Origin: Prorocentrum cordatum | Taxonomy: Eukaryota; Sar; Dinophyceae; Prorocentrales; Prorocentraceae | DNA: 64,000 nt | Assembly: GCA_963575745.1 (NCBI GenBank) | Contig: CAUYUJ010009602.1 | Coordinates: forward strand, 325,001 to 389,000 | Reading direction: 5' to 3' | Shown: one piece after another, positions 20,890-31,569 of the stretch | How positions within the stretch are numbered: the stretch's first letter is position 1 | Layout: the number at the start of each line of letters is the position of its first letter | Program-made: the position numbers and the translations under genes | The notes under the pieces: generated by a model | What the model was told of the DNA's origin: nothing | Databases searched by the model: none | The model's input: the letters and a program-made list of their open reading frames with translations, nothing else

Positions 20890-21870
20890 GAATGCGTCGG
20901 ATGAGGTCGGATTAGGTACCCCCCCACCCCGGGCAGAGCGAAGCTTGAGCGAGCTCAAGCCCACGCCCTCAGAAACTCACACGCCGGATCGGCGGATTTT
21001 TCACCATGTTGCATGTTGTTCGCTACGTCGGATCTCAGGGAAGGCCCGAGGACGAACCACGTTCTGGAGGTTTCGCAGGGGGCAAGAGCACCGGACGAGC
21101 CCCACCGTGTGGCGAGTCAGTGAGGGCTCGGGGCAGCCGCACGGTCTGGTGACTCGGGTCGCTCTCCGAGGGTGCCTCGGGCGGCTGGGGCCTCCAGAGC
21201 CCCAAAAGCCGTGCGGTGGCGTGCCGTGCGGTGACCTCACGTGGGTTGTCGAGGTCGCCACACGGTTTGTCGCCGCACCGGTGCGGGGCCCCCAGCCTGA
21301 AGGCGAGCGCAGGCGGCCAAGGCATCCCGCAGGGGCGCGGGAGAGAGTGCCGCGCGTCGCGTTGCGGAGTCTTGGCTGGAGAGGTCTTCTCCTCCCCAGG
21401 GGGGGGGGCTGTGCGGCGGGGCGCACAGGCAGCCCCTCTCTCCTCCCCCTCCTTGCTGCCGAGGAGCTGTTGGCGAAGGGCCTTCGCCGCCCTCTCGCTC
21501 CATGCCTGTTCCTGCTCCCCCTCGCTCCCATGATGCCCGTCTGCTCTGATCGCGTCTCGGCGCGAGGCCGCTGGCTGCTGTCACCCACACCCCGTGGCCC
21601 CACCAGCACAAGTCCTCCCCCTCCTTTCCCACCTCCTTCTCTGATCAGTCATTCACTAGCCTTTACCTTTGAAGTTTGCTTGAACTTCTGTCTCAGGAAT
21701 CTTCTAGAGGTGTTGATCCCTGAGTTTTCCTGGCCCCTGCTGGGGCCACCCTCGATCGTTCGGCCCAGACGGGCTGAGCGCTCCCCTGGCAGCAAGGGAT
21801 TGGCCCTCCTTCGTGGACAGCCGATCCTCATTTCCGTACAAGGTCACAGTCGTCCTCATCTCATCGGAGG
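20890..21870. other. no gene recognised upstream of EF-hand/TMEM65 gene
   Basis: The frame of the downstream gene is open through here but shows no motif and is dominated by composition. GGCTGGAGAGGTCTTCT at ~21378 recurs at ~55065, pointing to a short dispersed repeat. Dinoflagellate promoters lack a TATA box, and none is visible. Confidence 0.4.
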
Positions 21871-21873
21871 TGT

Positions 21874-21894
21874 CCATGGCCATTTGGGCTCAAG
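21874..21894 (+). other. relict dinoflagellate spliced-leader sequence
   Basis: GCCATTTGGGCTCAAG matches the 3' 16 bases of the dinoflagellate leader with one mismatch, and three of the preceding five bases also match, about 18 of 21 overall. It ends 25 bp before the ATG of the EF-hand/TMEM65 gene, the position a leader has in a mature mRNA. This implies the gene derives from a re-integrated cDNA. Confidence 0.65.
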
Positions 21895-21919
21895 TTCCAG
21901 GGTCCTCCATTTGCCAATC

Positions 21920-22708
21920 ATGCTCCGCCTGGCCAAGAGCGAAGTGAGCAGGTGGCAGCACGCTTACTTGTTCAGGGCAGTGCGCCACAAGCGCACGGCT
22001 GCCCCTGCTAGCAGCGTGCGCTGGAGCGGCTCCTCGCTGAGGTGGCGGGCTGCCAATCTCAGCACCGACGAAGCAGCAGCCCACCTGCGGAATCTGCTGA
22101 TAGAGCGCGCAGACGGAGCCGAGGTGTTTAAGAAAGCAATGACGTCGATGGACTCCCATCAGCGGTCGAACATTGCATTAGGTTGGGCCATTGGGGAGCT
22201 GAAGAGTGAGTTCGAGAAGGCAGACAAGAACCAAGATGGCATGTTGACAGTGGACGAGTTTGTGAAGTGGGGCGAGCACATTACTGTTTCCGCTGCAGCT
22301 TCCCCAGAGGAGCCAGCAGCCACGAACGTCCAGCTGAGACTCCTCGCCATGCGGACAATGACTCCGTATATCGGGTTTGGCATGGTGGACAACGGACTCA
22401 TGATCATCAGTGGGGAGGCGATCGACGCGTCGTTGGGCGCCATGTTTGGAATATCCACCATGGCCGCAGCAGCGCTTGGAAACGCTTTCTCCAACGGCAT
22501 TGGCATGGGAATGCACGGCGCCATCGAGCGTGCTGCAGCATCCATTGGCCTGGAAGACCCTAAACTGAGCATGGAGCAGATGCAGCAGGAGAGAGTGCAT
22601 CTGGTCAAGACCTGCTCCAGCATCGTTGGAATCATAAGCGGTTGTCTTATCGGTATGTTCCCGTTGTTGTTCATGAAGAACCAGAGAGTGCCTCATGATC
22701 CCCAGTGA
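21920..22708 (+). CDS. EF-hand plus TMEM65-domain protein, probably mitochondrial
   Basis: A 262-residue intronless gene. Residues 1-45 are rich in Arg/Ala/Ser without acidic residues after position 8 (MLRLAKSEVS..., RHKR, RWRAAN), like a mitochondrial presequence. Residues 102-113 form a canonical EF-hand loop: D102, N104, D106, G107, T110, E113. Residues ~140-256 match the TMEM65 family: PYIGFGMVDNGLMIISGE (segment 1), then ISTMAAAALGNAFSNGIGMG (segment 2), and a C-terminal hydrophobic segment VGIISGCLIGMFPLLF. The GISTMAAAALGN signature is the family hallmark. Animal TMEM65 is a mitochondrial inner-membrane protein linked to sodium/calcium exchange and lacks an EF-hand in the parts I know. 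Calcium sensing here is inference. The start is the first ATG after the relict leader. An AAAAG word lies 10 bp after the stop. Confidence 0.85.
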   Translation: MLRLAKSEVSRWQHAYLFRAVRHKRTAAPASSVRWSGSSLRWRAANLSTDEAAAHLRNLLIERADGAEVFKKAMTSMDSHQRSNIALGWAIGELKSEFEKADKNQDGMLTVDEFVKWGEHITVSAAASPEEPAATNVQLRLLAMRTMTPYIGFGMVDNGLMIISGEAIDASLGAMFGISTMAAAALGNAFSNGIGMGMHGAIERAAASIGLEDPKLSMEQMQQERVHLVKTCSSIVGIISGCLIGMFPLLFMKNQRVPHDPQ

Positions 22709-22889
22709 CTGGTGCACAAAAGGAATATGGCTTATGCGTCCGGACAGGTTGGTGGCCAGGTGATGGGGCTGGATTTTGTTGACCCGTTCACGCTTCCAAC
22801 CAGTCATATTTTCGCAGGGTGCACTGGCCCATGTAATATTGAAGTTTGGTAACAGTGGCCTTCGGCACATCCCCCACCGTACCTGGGTT
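22709..22889. other. 3' flank of EF-hand/TMEM65 gene
   Basis: Unique sequence between the TGA and the first 10-11-bp phased repeats; no poly(A) tract marks a cDNA 3' end. Confidence 0.4.
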
Positions 22890-23480
22890 GTGGGCCAGAG
22901 GCCTTTGGATGCTTGTTTGGATCTCTTGGTGTGCCTTCTCGAGGCCTCTTTGGCGGGGGCGCTTAGGGGCATGTTTGGGGTCCTTGGGTGCACTCTGCAG
23001 AGGCAGGGCTCTCAAGGTCATTTCCGGTTCCCCCTCTTGTGCCCTTCTTGAGGCCTTTGTGGAAGCCTCTTGGGCCGTCTTGGGGGCTTCATGGGACGTC
23101 TTCGGGCCCTCTAGGGCCGTCTTGGACCCTCTTGTGGGCCTCATGGGCCTTCTTGGGGTGATCTTTGGGACCACTTGGATTGCCTTGGAGCGATGAAAAT
23201 CATACAAGAATCCGAGAAAGCTACAATATCTCACAGCTACCTTAAAGGGAGTTAGTGGTGTTGGCCTTTGGGGCCTTCTTGGAGGTCGTTTTGGAGCCCT
23301 CTTGGGGCGTCTCGGATGCCTCTTGGGCGGTCTCCGGGCGTTCGGACTCGCGGGGGCTATCTATGAGCCGCTTGGACTGTCCCAGGGCCCTCTGGGGACC
23401 CCATTGGCCCGTCTTGGCGCCCTCTGGCCTTGGGAGGGGAAAAGGCACGCGACAAGCCCCGAGGGTCACGCGACAAACCT
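22890..23480 (+). repeat. 10-11-bp phased CTTGGG repeat tract
   Basis: Degenerate units such as CCTCTTGGGG, GCGTCTCGGA and TGCCTCTTGGG follow one another at 10- or 11-bp steps for several hundred bases, e.g. 23040-23200 and 23270-23340. There is no fixed long unit; only the phase and the YCTTGGG core are kept. Confidence 0.6.
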
Positions 23481-23644
23481 TGAAGATTCTGGCATTTGGG
23501 GCCCTGGCCCCCTTAATGCTCGAAGGGGCCTGAGAGGACATTCCACTCGGTGTCTACGGTTCGGTGGCGGATTTTCTCTCAGATCATGTCGAGTTGTTGC
23601 GTCTACTTCTGCGCGGCAACACTTGCCCATTGCCTTCGAGGGTT

Positions 23645-23795
23645 GGGAGGGGAGGAGGAGAAGGAGGAGGAGGAGGAGGAGGAGGCGGAGGCGGAGGAGG
23701 AGGAGGAGGAGGGGGAGGAGGAGGAGGTGGAGGAGGAGGGGGAGGAGGAGGAGGAGGAGGAGGAGGAGGAGGAGGAGGAGGAGGGGGAGCAAGTC
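23645..23795. repeat. (GGA)n array
   Basis: About 150 bp of GGA triplets, some GGC. Open in all forward frames and in reverse as poly-Pro/Leu/Ser. Confidence 0.95.
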
Positions 23796-23799
23796 CAAA

Positions 23800-23995
23800 T
23801 ATGCCTCCAAGAGGCGCCCAGAGGCCCCCAAAAGCGCAAGACGGCCCAAAAGAGCTCCCAAAGAACCCCAAGACACACCCGGACAACTCCAGAAGGCCGT
23901 AGCAGCCCCCGACAGGAACTGAAAAGACTCCTCAGAGGCTCCCAAGGCGACCCAGAATGGCCACCCCGCAAGCGGTCCCAGCAGCCCCCAGAGCC
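23800..23995 (-). repeat. 10-11-bp phased repeat tract, inverted
   Basis: CCCAAGAGG/CCCAAAAG-type words at 10-11-bp spacing, the reverse complement of the CTTGGG tracts, directly follow the (GGA)n array. Confidence 0.5.
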
Positions 23996-24019
23996 CCGCA
24001 AGCTCGGAGGGACCCTCAT

Positions 24020-24190
24020 TTGCTGCACGTCCTGCTCGTGCTCGTCGTCATTCTTCTCCGTTTCGCCCTCCTTCTCGTCCTCCTGACTGTCCTCTCCGTC
24101 GTCTTTGTCCTCTCTCGCCTTGTCCTACTCGTCCTCCTCGTCGCTCTCCTATTCGAGAGCCTCGCCCTCCTTGTCCTCCCCGCTCTCCCC
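24020..24190. repeat. CTCGTC/CTCCTT pyrimidine-rich tract
   Basis: Imperfect CTCGTC and CTCCTC hexamers; they generate a Leu/Val-rich frame that mimics a membrane protein. Confidence 0.75.
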
Positions 24191-24389
24191 CTTATCCAGT
24201 TGTTATGCTGGAGGAGCTGGCACGCCACATTGTGGGTGCTCAACTTCATTCGAGCCCTGCTGTACAGTAGGCAGCGGCCGCCATGGCCCCAGACGAAGTG
24301 TGCTGGGTGTGCGTGGCGGTACCGACCTGCAGCGGCCAGGCTGCGAGAGTTGGCTTGCGTGGCAATCTCGACAATGTCGTTGCAAACGT

Positions 24390-24547
24390 ATGTTGGATCA
24401 TCATTATCATTATCAGCATAATCCGCAGCATCAGCATCATCATCACCACCATTATCATCAGCATCATCAGCAGCAGCGACATCAGCATCAGCATCAGCAT
24501 CATCATCCTCATCATCAGCAGCAGCATCATCAGTATCATAAGCATCG

Positions 24548-24608
<61 letters not shown>

Positions 24609-24785
24609 CATCATCATCACCATCAGTCGCGTCATCATTATGTCCATCACCATCATCATCATCATCATCATCATCAGCAGCAGCATCATCATCATCATCA
24701 TCGTCAGCAGCATCATCAACACCACTATCATCCTCAGCATCATCATCATCGTCATCATCATCGTCGTCATCGTCATTGTCATTGT
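24390..24785. repeat. (CAT)n triplet array
   Basis: About 400 bp of CAT/CAG/CAC triplets (poly-His or poly-Ile/Met frames). Same class as the GAT arrays at 17.2 and 39.0 kb, opposite strand. Confidence 0.95.
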
Positions 24786-24789
24786 GAGC

Positions 24790-25455
24790 CCTCCTGCTTC
24801 AGAGGGGGCGAGCTTTCTAGGAGCGAGTGGCTCAGCAGTGTGTCCTGGGGCGTCGTGGTATTTGGTCATGGCCTTGGCGTGTCCCTCTCCACGGTTGTCT
24901 CCTCCTCCTACTCCTCCAACGCTCAAGGACCCCCTGCCTGATTGCAGCATCACACGATGGGGCCCTCTTGGGGATCAGGGTCCCCTAGGTCACCCCAGTT
25001 GGAAGACAGAAAAGAATGCAGCCCAATGGGCGGGAGGGGTAGGATACCAAATATGGCGCGAGCGCACTTGACTAGGCCTCCTTTTCTCCTCCTCAGACCT
25101 CTTACGTCGTGATTTGCTCACAGCGTGGACCCGCAGAGGGCTGCACCTTTTCCCTGGGACTGGCCTTCCATGCCGAACCGTTCTTGTTGACGGCCCTATG
25201 GCCCGGTAGCGGCCTCAGAGGCCGACAATTAGCAAAGATTTCCCGCTTTGCTTTTCTTCCGCAGCGAGAAGAGGAATGGTCGGACGGGGCTAGGACGAGG
25301 ATAAGTCCGTTCCAGAGCGGTCCAGGATGCTCTCGGAGCGTTACGGAACGTTCTGAGAAGGCCGCGGCGCCCGAGGCATCCTCCAGAGCCGCCGGATTTC
25401 AGACATTCCCGATTTATCTTCGCCCGATGTTATCTTCGTTTTGGCTTCGTCTTAC
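24790..25455. other. no gene recognised
   Basis: Complex sequence with no frame showing conserved motifs. Confidence 0.4.
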
Positions 25456-25458
25456 CCA

Positions 25459-25604
25459 GACATCCGCCGATATGATTTTTCAATCCGTTGCCCCAGAGGT
25501 CCCGACCTTCTGGAGGTGATTTTTCGTCCTGGGTCCAATTACAAAGCTCCCCAGGCCCGATAGCGCGCCCCTAAGGCCGAAATCGTGGAAAAAAGCGATT
25601 TTTC
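25459..25604 (-). repeat. dispersed repeat A, copy 6
   Basis: Reverse copy starting GACATCCGCCGATATG, with TCAATCCGTTGCCCCAGAGG and TCCCGACC landmarks, ending at AAGCGATTTTTCATC. Confidence 0.65.
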
Positions 25605-25789
25605 ATCACCCGATGCTTATCCTCGTCCTGGCTCTGTCTTTCTCTTGGTCCCATCTCGCTCGCCGCCCCTCCAATCTCCTCCCTGCGCCCTCCGCCCACC
25701 CCTGCCAGGACCCCTCCGGGCCTGAAGCCGAGAGGGCCAAGATCGCCTTGGTGCAGGCAGCGGCGTGTGTCGCGCACCGCCTCGAGGAT

Positions 25790-26260
25790 GAAGCGGAGGA
25801 AGAACGGAGACGACGATGAGGAGGCCATGAGGAGAAATGAGGACGACGAGTTGGAGGAGGGAAGAGGACCCAAGGAGGAGGCGGAAGGAGGTGAAGGAGG
25901 AGGAGGCCATGAGGGATGATGGAGCAGGAGCAGGAGAAGGACGAGGTAGGAGGGCGAGGGCGCGGGCGAGGAGGAAGAGGAAGAGAGAGAGAGAGAGAGA
26001 GATTGTGGAGCGGAAGGGAGAGAATGGAACGGAGGGAAACGGAAAGGGACGGAGGAGGAGGGCGGAAGTGGTAGGAGAGAGGAGGAAGAAGAAGGATGAG
26101 GAGGAGGGATGGGGGTGAGAGGGGGGGACGGAGGATGTAGTAGGGATAAACAGTATAGAGGAGGAAGGAGCAAGGAGCAAGGAGCAAGGATCGAGGAGGA
26201 GGGGGGAGCGAAGATGAGGAGGAGAGAGGCGGAGGAACGCAGGTCAAGAGGTCCAGGGCT
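25790..26260. repeat. purine-rich GGA/GAGGA tract
   Basis: Degenerate GGA, GAGGAA and a GA dinucleotide run (~25985-26000) over ~470 bp. Source of Arg/Glu-rich and, in reverse, Ser/Pro/Leu-rich frames. Confidence 0.8.
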
Positions 26261-26527
26261 GCCCCGTTTCCACTGCAGGTCATCACCGTTGCGAAGTGCA
26301 TCGTGCGACCACCGGTCCAATAAGAGCGTCTTACAGGGCATTAAAGGCAAAACGGCGCTCTCGGGTGCCATTCACACTCCGGTGCTCCACATCGCGTGAG
26401 CGATGAATTCGCGAGGGACGCCTCTCTGTTCTGGGATGCTCGCGCCCTTTCTGCTTCTCCTCGGCGCCGCCGCCCGCGCCGCTTCCAGACCTCTGCAGAC
26501 TGGGCGGCCGCGCGATGGCGAACATCC

Positions 26528-26682
26528 CAAACATCCGCCGGTCTGATGTTTTCCATCTGCGGCCCCAGAAGTCCCGACCGCTTCCCCGGGGCCAGCTTTC
26601 CACCCTGGATCCGTCGTTGGTGCTCCCGGGGCCCGATTGCGGGCCCCAGAGGCCTAAATCGAAAAAATGCTCGGATTGAAAA
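26528..26682 (-). repeat. dispersed repeat A, copy 7
   Basis: Reverse copy from AACATCCGCCGGTCTGATG through GCGGCCCCAGAAGTCCCGACC and a GGGGCCCGATTGCGGGCCCC hairpin to AAATCGAAAAAATGC. Confidence 0.7.
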
Positions 26683-27170
26683 TGAGTTCGGCAAAGAGCC
26701 CAACCAACCGCCTTCGGTGAAATTCATCATGGGCCACGAAGCGTGTGAGGTGTGTGCCGAACTGGGCGGGGGGACGCATGCGGACCCTGCCACAAGAGCC
26801 TTCGGTGGAGCTCCTGGTGGGAACACGAAACGTGAGAGGGGTACGCCGAAGCAGACCCATACGGAGGGCAGAAGCAGGGATGGGAGGGTGAGGGGGAAGA
26901 GAATGAAGGACGCAGGGCGCTGTTTCTTCAAAACGAGGACCTAACACCACTGGACGGCTGGGAAAAACAGATTGTCGAAGATCGGTGAACACGAGGTCCC
27001 AACGTCTGGCTGCTTCTTCCCCTGCCTGGGGGGCGGCATGAAGGGATGCCCCGGCTCGCGCGGCTTTCTCAGGGGCAGCCTGGCCGCCCCCCCTAGCAGA
27101 CCGACCCGTTCTCTCTGACGACACCCGTCGCCTCGCCCCAAGTCGGAGCACCAAGAAGCGACACCACCAC

Positions 27171-27175
<5 letters not shown>

Positions 27176-27201
<26 letters not shown>

Positions 27202-27512
27202 GAGGAGGAGGAGGAGGAGGAGGAGGAGGAGGAGGAGGAGGAGGAGGAGGAGGAGGAGGAGGAGGAGGAGGAGGAGGAGGAGGAGGAGGAGGAGGAGGGG
27301 GGGAGGAGGAGGAGGAGGAGGAGGAGGAGGAGGAGGAGGAGGAGGAGGGAGGAGGGGAGGAGGAGGAGAGGAGGAGGAGAAGGAGGAGGAGGAGGAGGAG
27401 AGGAGGAGGAGGAGGAGGAGGAGGAGGAGGAGGAGGAGGGGGAGGAGGAGGAGGAGGAGGAGGAGGAGGAGGAGGAGGGGGGGGGGGGGAGGGGGGGGGG
27501 GGGGGGGGCACC
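27176..27512. repeat. (GGA)n array ending in a G-run
   Basis: About 300 bp of nearly pure GGA, the longest GGA array in the window, then ~30 bp of G broken only by single A. Confidence 0.95.
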
Positions 27513-28685
27513 TCCCGCGAGGGGGTCCGCGGTGTCCCGAGCGAGAGGTGTGTGGGGGGGGGGGCCTACGCCACCCGGAGGACCCTCCCCGGCGCCTCCT
27601 CGCGCTGCGGGCGGCGGTGCCGCTCTTCCCCTGCTTTCCTGGCACTTGGCGTCGCTCGGACGTGTGGTAATTGTTCTCGGCACGAAGCATCGAGGAGCTT
27701 GCTGGACCACCTTTGGGGGGGAACAAAACAAAAAAACATCAAAACAAAAGAAAAAAAACGGAACCGGCAAGAGTGCACGAGGAACGTCCGAGCGATGGCG
27801 AGGCCCAGGGCGCGGACAGGCGGCCGGAGGGTCCGCCTGGAGGGCGAGGGGGCCAGAACGGCAGAAGCTCGTCACGGCTTCTGATGTTCCAACACTTCAG
27901 CCAGGAGGGGAAAAAAACAAACACAGACACTATTAACCGTCGACTCCCAGGAAAATATGGGAAAATATGGGAAGTGGGAGGAATACAAAAACCCATAAAG
28001 TATATGGAAATATAGGGAATCCTGTTACTTGTGTGTATGTATGTGTGTGTCCCTGGGCCCCTTTAGTTAGCCCAGACCACCAGGAAGAGTTTTCGAGCAC
28101 CAAGAGAGCATCGAAACATGGAGGGTTTTCGCGTGTCGGGCCCTGCGAGGCGATACTCGCTCGACACTTGTTCGATACCTTCCTGGGTGCTCGAGATTAC
28201 TTCTGGGATGAGGTCCTTAAGTACGATGGGAGCAACATAAGTCAAGGCATCGGTCGGTCGGGCTGCGCCCGAGGCTGCTCCTGGGAGCGCTCACTCTCGA
28301 GTAGGGGATCAGCTACAGAATCGACGTACCCCACAAGTGATGTCCCCGCCGATTCTGCGAAAGGACACGTAGAGTGCCCCGTCGATGCACGGAACATACT
28401 GCGCATGTCTCGTAAATATCGGGCGGGAAAATCAAGTTCGGGGCACACTTGTTCTGCAGTCGATCCCCCACTCGATCTCTCCTGCCAGGAGAGTTGACCC
28501 CCGGGAGTGGGTCGAGAGCTCCCAGGGGGGGAGCCTCGCGGGCGAGAGGGGGCCGTGACGGAGGGGGCCCAGCGCGGCACTGGTCGGCCAGGCGGCGTGC
28601 GGGGAGCGCTTCTCTCCTGCCAGGGGACCTGGTCCCCGGGGATGGATCGAGAGCTCCGGGCCCAGAGAGATCCGACGCTCCAAGA
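27513..28685. other. no gene recognised; local duplication at 28475-28660
   Basis: Unique sequence with an A-rich stretch at ~27720-27765. TCTCCTGCCAGG...GTCGAGAGCTCC (28478-28520) is repeated at ~28613-28655. No coding motif seen. Confidence 0.4.
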
Positions 28686-28852
28686 AAATTGGAGCTGGCG
28701 GCGTTGGCCGAGTTCGGCCTCCGGGGGCCATCGCAGGGCCTCGGGAGCGTCAGAACGATTCAGGACGAGAAACAGGCCCCGGGGAAGTGGTCCAGACCAC
28801 CAGGGCCCGTGCATCGAAAAAATTGGAGGAGCCGAATGTCTGGGGGGGTGGA
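28686..28852 (+). repeat. dispersed repeat A, copy 8
   Basis: Forward copy with TTCGGCCTCCGGGGGCC, the GCGTCAGAACGATTCAGGAC segment, CCCCGGGGAAGTGG and a terminal CGAATGTCTGG. Confidence 0.6.
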
Positions 28853-29600
28853 GCGCGCCGCAAGATACAAGATGTACAGTCGAGCATCTGATTAAGAAGC
28901 CCCCTCCCGAAAAAAATTGGGCCAGCGTTTCTGAACCGACTTGCCGGAAAGCTGGCCTAGTTTCTTGAGCACGTTCGTTTTTTTTCCAGCGATAACGGAG
29001 GACAGTGGCCCAGGTTTGTTTCAATATATTTCCAAGAAGTTGAACCAGATGTCTTAAGTGATGAGACACTTGATGCGATGTTTGGATGAATATGTACAGC
29101 AACTAGTTACCACTCACCAGAAGCCAGACGATGTGTCTCTATGGTGAGAAGCAGAGCGAGGCTTCGGAAACGCCAGCGGCTGAGAGTCAAGCGCGCTGGC
29201 GGAGCCGCGCACCTTCAGAGACCTACAAAGCACCGCCTTCTTCCCGCAGAGCAGACCTGACCACAACAGATGGCCGCCACGACCCCGCGTGGGTAACCAC
29301 CAGAGGTACAAAGCCAACATACAATGTACACCAGGAACCTGGATGAGACTTGTGGAGTCCAAAACCCGGATAGCAGGACGCCAGAAAGGCGTGCGAAGGC
29401 CTCCCGAAGAACTCTGGAAGCTCTTGGAAAGAGCTTCCGAAGGAGCTTCTGGGGAGCTTCCAGGCAAACATATTGGGAAACGCTTACAGAAGGCCTGCCG
29501 GGACACGCTGCAAGTTCGCAGGAAGCGCAGCGGGGATTCCTGCTGGAAGCCGGAACGATCTCTGGGGCAACCCTGCGGCTCCGGCTTCTTAATCTGCAAC
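28853..29600. other. no gene recognised
   Basis: Unique sequence between repeat A and the DIRS-like element; GAGCTTCYGG words recur near 29420-29460. Confidence 0.4.
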
Positions 29601-29679
29601 CCTCTTAGCTCTCTACGAGCAATCCAGGAATTGGTTGGATCCTGAGGGCAGCTTGCATCACACAACTTGTTTTCAGAGT

Positions 29680-30363
29680 GCTAACAGAATGAACCATGGC
29701 GGCGGCAACGGCACGAGCAAAACGGGCGTGTATGCAGCTACCAACTCTGTGCGGCGGGCTGGGGCTCCCTTGCCGCGGCCCTGGAAGATGAGGTGAGGAA
29801 GGCCAGAAGAAGAGGAACAAAGACCCCTCTTGCGCGAGCAAGACTCGAAAAAACCCGGGATGACGCCCGCGTTCCAAGAGGCCACGGTGATGGGTTTCTT
29901 GCAAGGGGCCCCGATGGATGCTGCAAGAAGAGTGGACCAGCAGCTTACACATGGCTGGGGCATGCCAAAACAAAGACCCTCGTTGGTTCTCAAAGAAAAG
30001 ACAAAGCGGGGCAACCGATCTGAATACGACGGTGGATGAGCCGACATAAAAAGTGGAATTTGCGACTACCCACCTGGAGGTGCTGGAAGACTGGGCCGTC
30101 CAAGTCAGGTCTGCCCATCGGGAAGAGGACAGCGCAGCGGGTCGCCCAGAGCCTGTGACCAAGTCGCACACGGCGTCCCGAGCCACAGGCCACAGGCCCA
30201 CCACGGCCATCGAAAGGAGCAAGCCTCGGACGACGGACTCGCAGGTGGCGGAGAGTTGGTCCTCGGCGGGGCCGGCCGCGATGTCGAGGCCCAGGGCGCT
30301 GTGACCTGGGCTGGGGAGGCGAGGAGCCCCGCGCCCCTGCCCCGCGAAGAGCTCGAGGAACAC
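29680..30363 (-). pseudogene. C5-cytosine-methyltransferase-like domain of DIRS-like element
   Basis: Motif I is FLELFAGQGRGAPRL...GLDIAAG (plus coordinates ~30275-30362), the FxGxG SAM-binding loop. Motif IV is GLWLGTPCATWSQAL (~30148-30192), with the PC dipeptide that carries the catalytic Cys. Motif VI is FENQRGSLFWHAPAM (~29949-29993), where ENV/ENP is ENQ. The motifs lie in different frames, so at least two frameshifts separate them. Spacing and order fit the DCM superfamily. The target-recognition region is not recognisable. Confidence 0.6.
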
Positions 30364-30619
30364 GCAGCTCTTTCACTCGTCAGCGCCGCTGCGGGCCACC
30401 TGGAAGCGGCGCAGCAGGCGACGCCAGGTAGCCTCGGGCGTCGCGGTCCGCAGCGCCGCGCCCGCCTGGCGGCGGGCGCACCCAGGCCGCCCTGCCCGCG
30501 GGCGGAGCACGGCCGGGGGCGCCCGGGCGGCGACCAGCGGCAGCCCAGGGCCCCCGCGCAGCACCGCCAGGAAGTTCGCCTCCACGAGCTCCCCGAGCAG
30601 CAGCACGTCGGGGTCCACC

Positions 30620-31560
30620 CTGGGCAGGCGCGCCCCCCTTGCCGCAGCGGCGGAGGACGGCCTGGGCGGCCCAGCGTCCCCGTCGCATCACCTGCTCCAG
30701 GGTCCTCGCACCCGGGGAGGTCCTCTCTGGTCCCCCCGTGCCGGAGGGGGTACAGGCACCCCCCCCCGTGCCGCGGGGCTGCAGGCTCATGAGGCCGAGG
30801 GCGACGCACGCATCCGCGAAGAGCCCAGCAATCGACGTAGGCGGGAAGTCGCAGAGGGCTTCAGCGCCTCGACCAGCGCGGCCAGCCACAGGGCATGGTC
30901 CAGCAGTACACTCTCGTCCCAGACGTTCGTCTTGCCTCGCAGCTGGAGGTCCGAAACGCGCAACAGGAGCCTCCAAGGCGATGAGAGCTGCGGAGGCGGA
31001 AGGCCTCCTGGGGTTGGAGGTAAGTGTCGAACGAGAGCATGACGAAGATGCCCATCCGCGGCTGCCCCCACGCCGCCAGGGCCTCCGCCAGGGCGAAAGC
31101 CGCTTGGCGGGGCAGCGGCAGGCGCATCCTGATAGGAACCCGCCGGCGCCACCCTACGACACAGGGAGTGGCCCGCTGAAGAGCCTGCGCCGTCCTCTTG
31201 AACAGGTTCGGCATGTAGTGGGCCAGGCCTGCCAGCCGCACCGGGCCCTCGTTGGAGGCCCGTCCCTCGAAGTACATGGAGTTCCGGTGCGCCACCAGGT
31301 CCAGGTCCAGCTGATGCTCGGTGGGCCAGTCCAGCTTCGCCACGAGACAGAACTGGGCGAAGGCCCGGAGTTGGGAGTCGTAGAGCCCGGGCGTGACCGC
31401 CGCCCACTCCAGCACCGAGAGCCCGCCCGGGGTACCCTGCGCTGCGGACCCCTGGCGGGCGGCGGCCGCCCAGCGAAGGCGGTCCGCCTGCAGCCGCGAC
31501 GCCGAACTCGGGGGCATCGCAACCGCCGCGGGGAGGAGCGCGGGGCGGGCGGCGGCATGG
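30620..31560 (-). pseudogene. tyrosine recombinase domain of DIRS-like element
   Basis: The N-terminal SAM-like domain is YDSQLRAFAQFCLVAKLDWP (~31370). The catalytic-domain start, SFDTYLQPQEAFRLR (~31020), contains the first catalytic Arg. After a frameshift comes TNVWDESVLLDHALWLAAL. In another frame is YPLRHGGTREDL (~30745), the H-x-x-[HG] box region. The last box is RTLEQVMRRGRWAAQAVLRR followed by CGKGG. Related boxes have RRY at this point; here the codon on plus 30644-30646 reads Cys (TGC), so the nucleophilic Tyr is missing. Confidence 0.65.
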
Positions 31561-31569
31561 GCCAGCGAA

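Noticed and set aside
23957-24421. Leu/Val-rich frame resembling a multi-pass membrane protein
   Set aside because: The hydrophobicity comes from CTCGTC/CTCCTT repeats.
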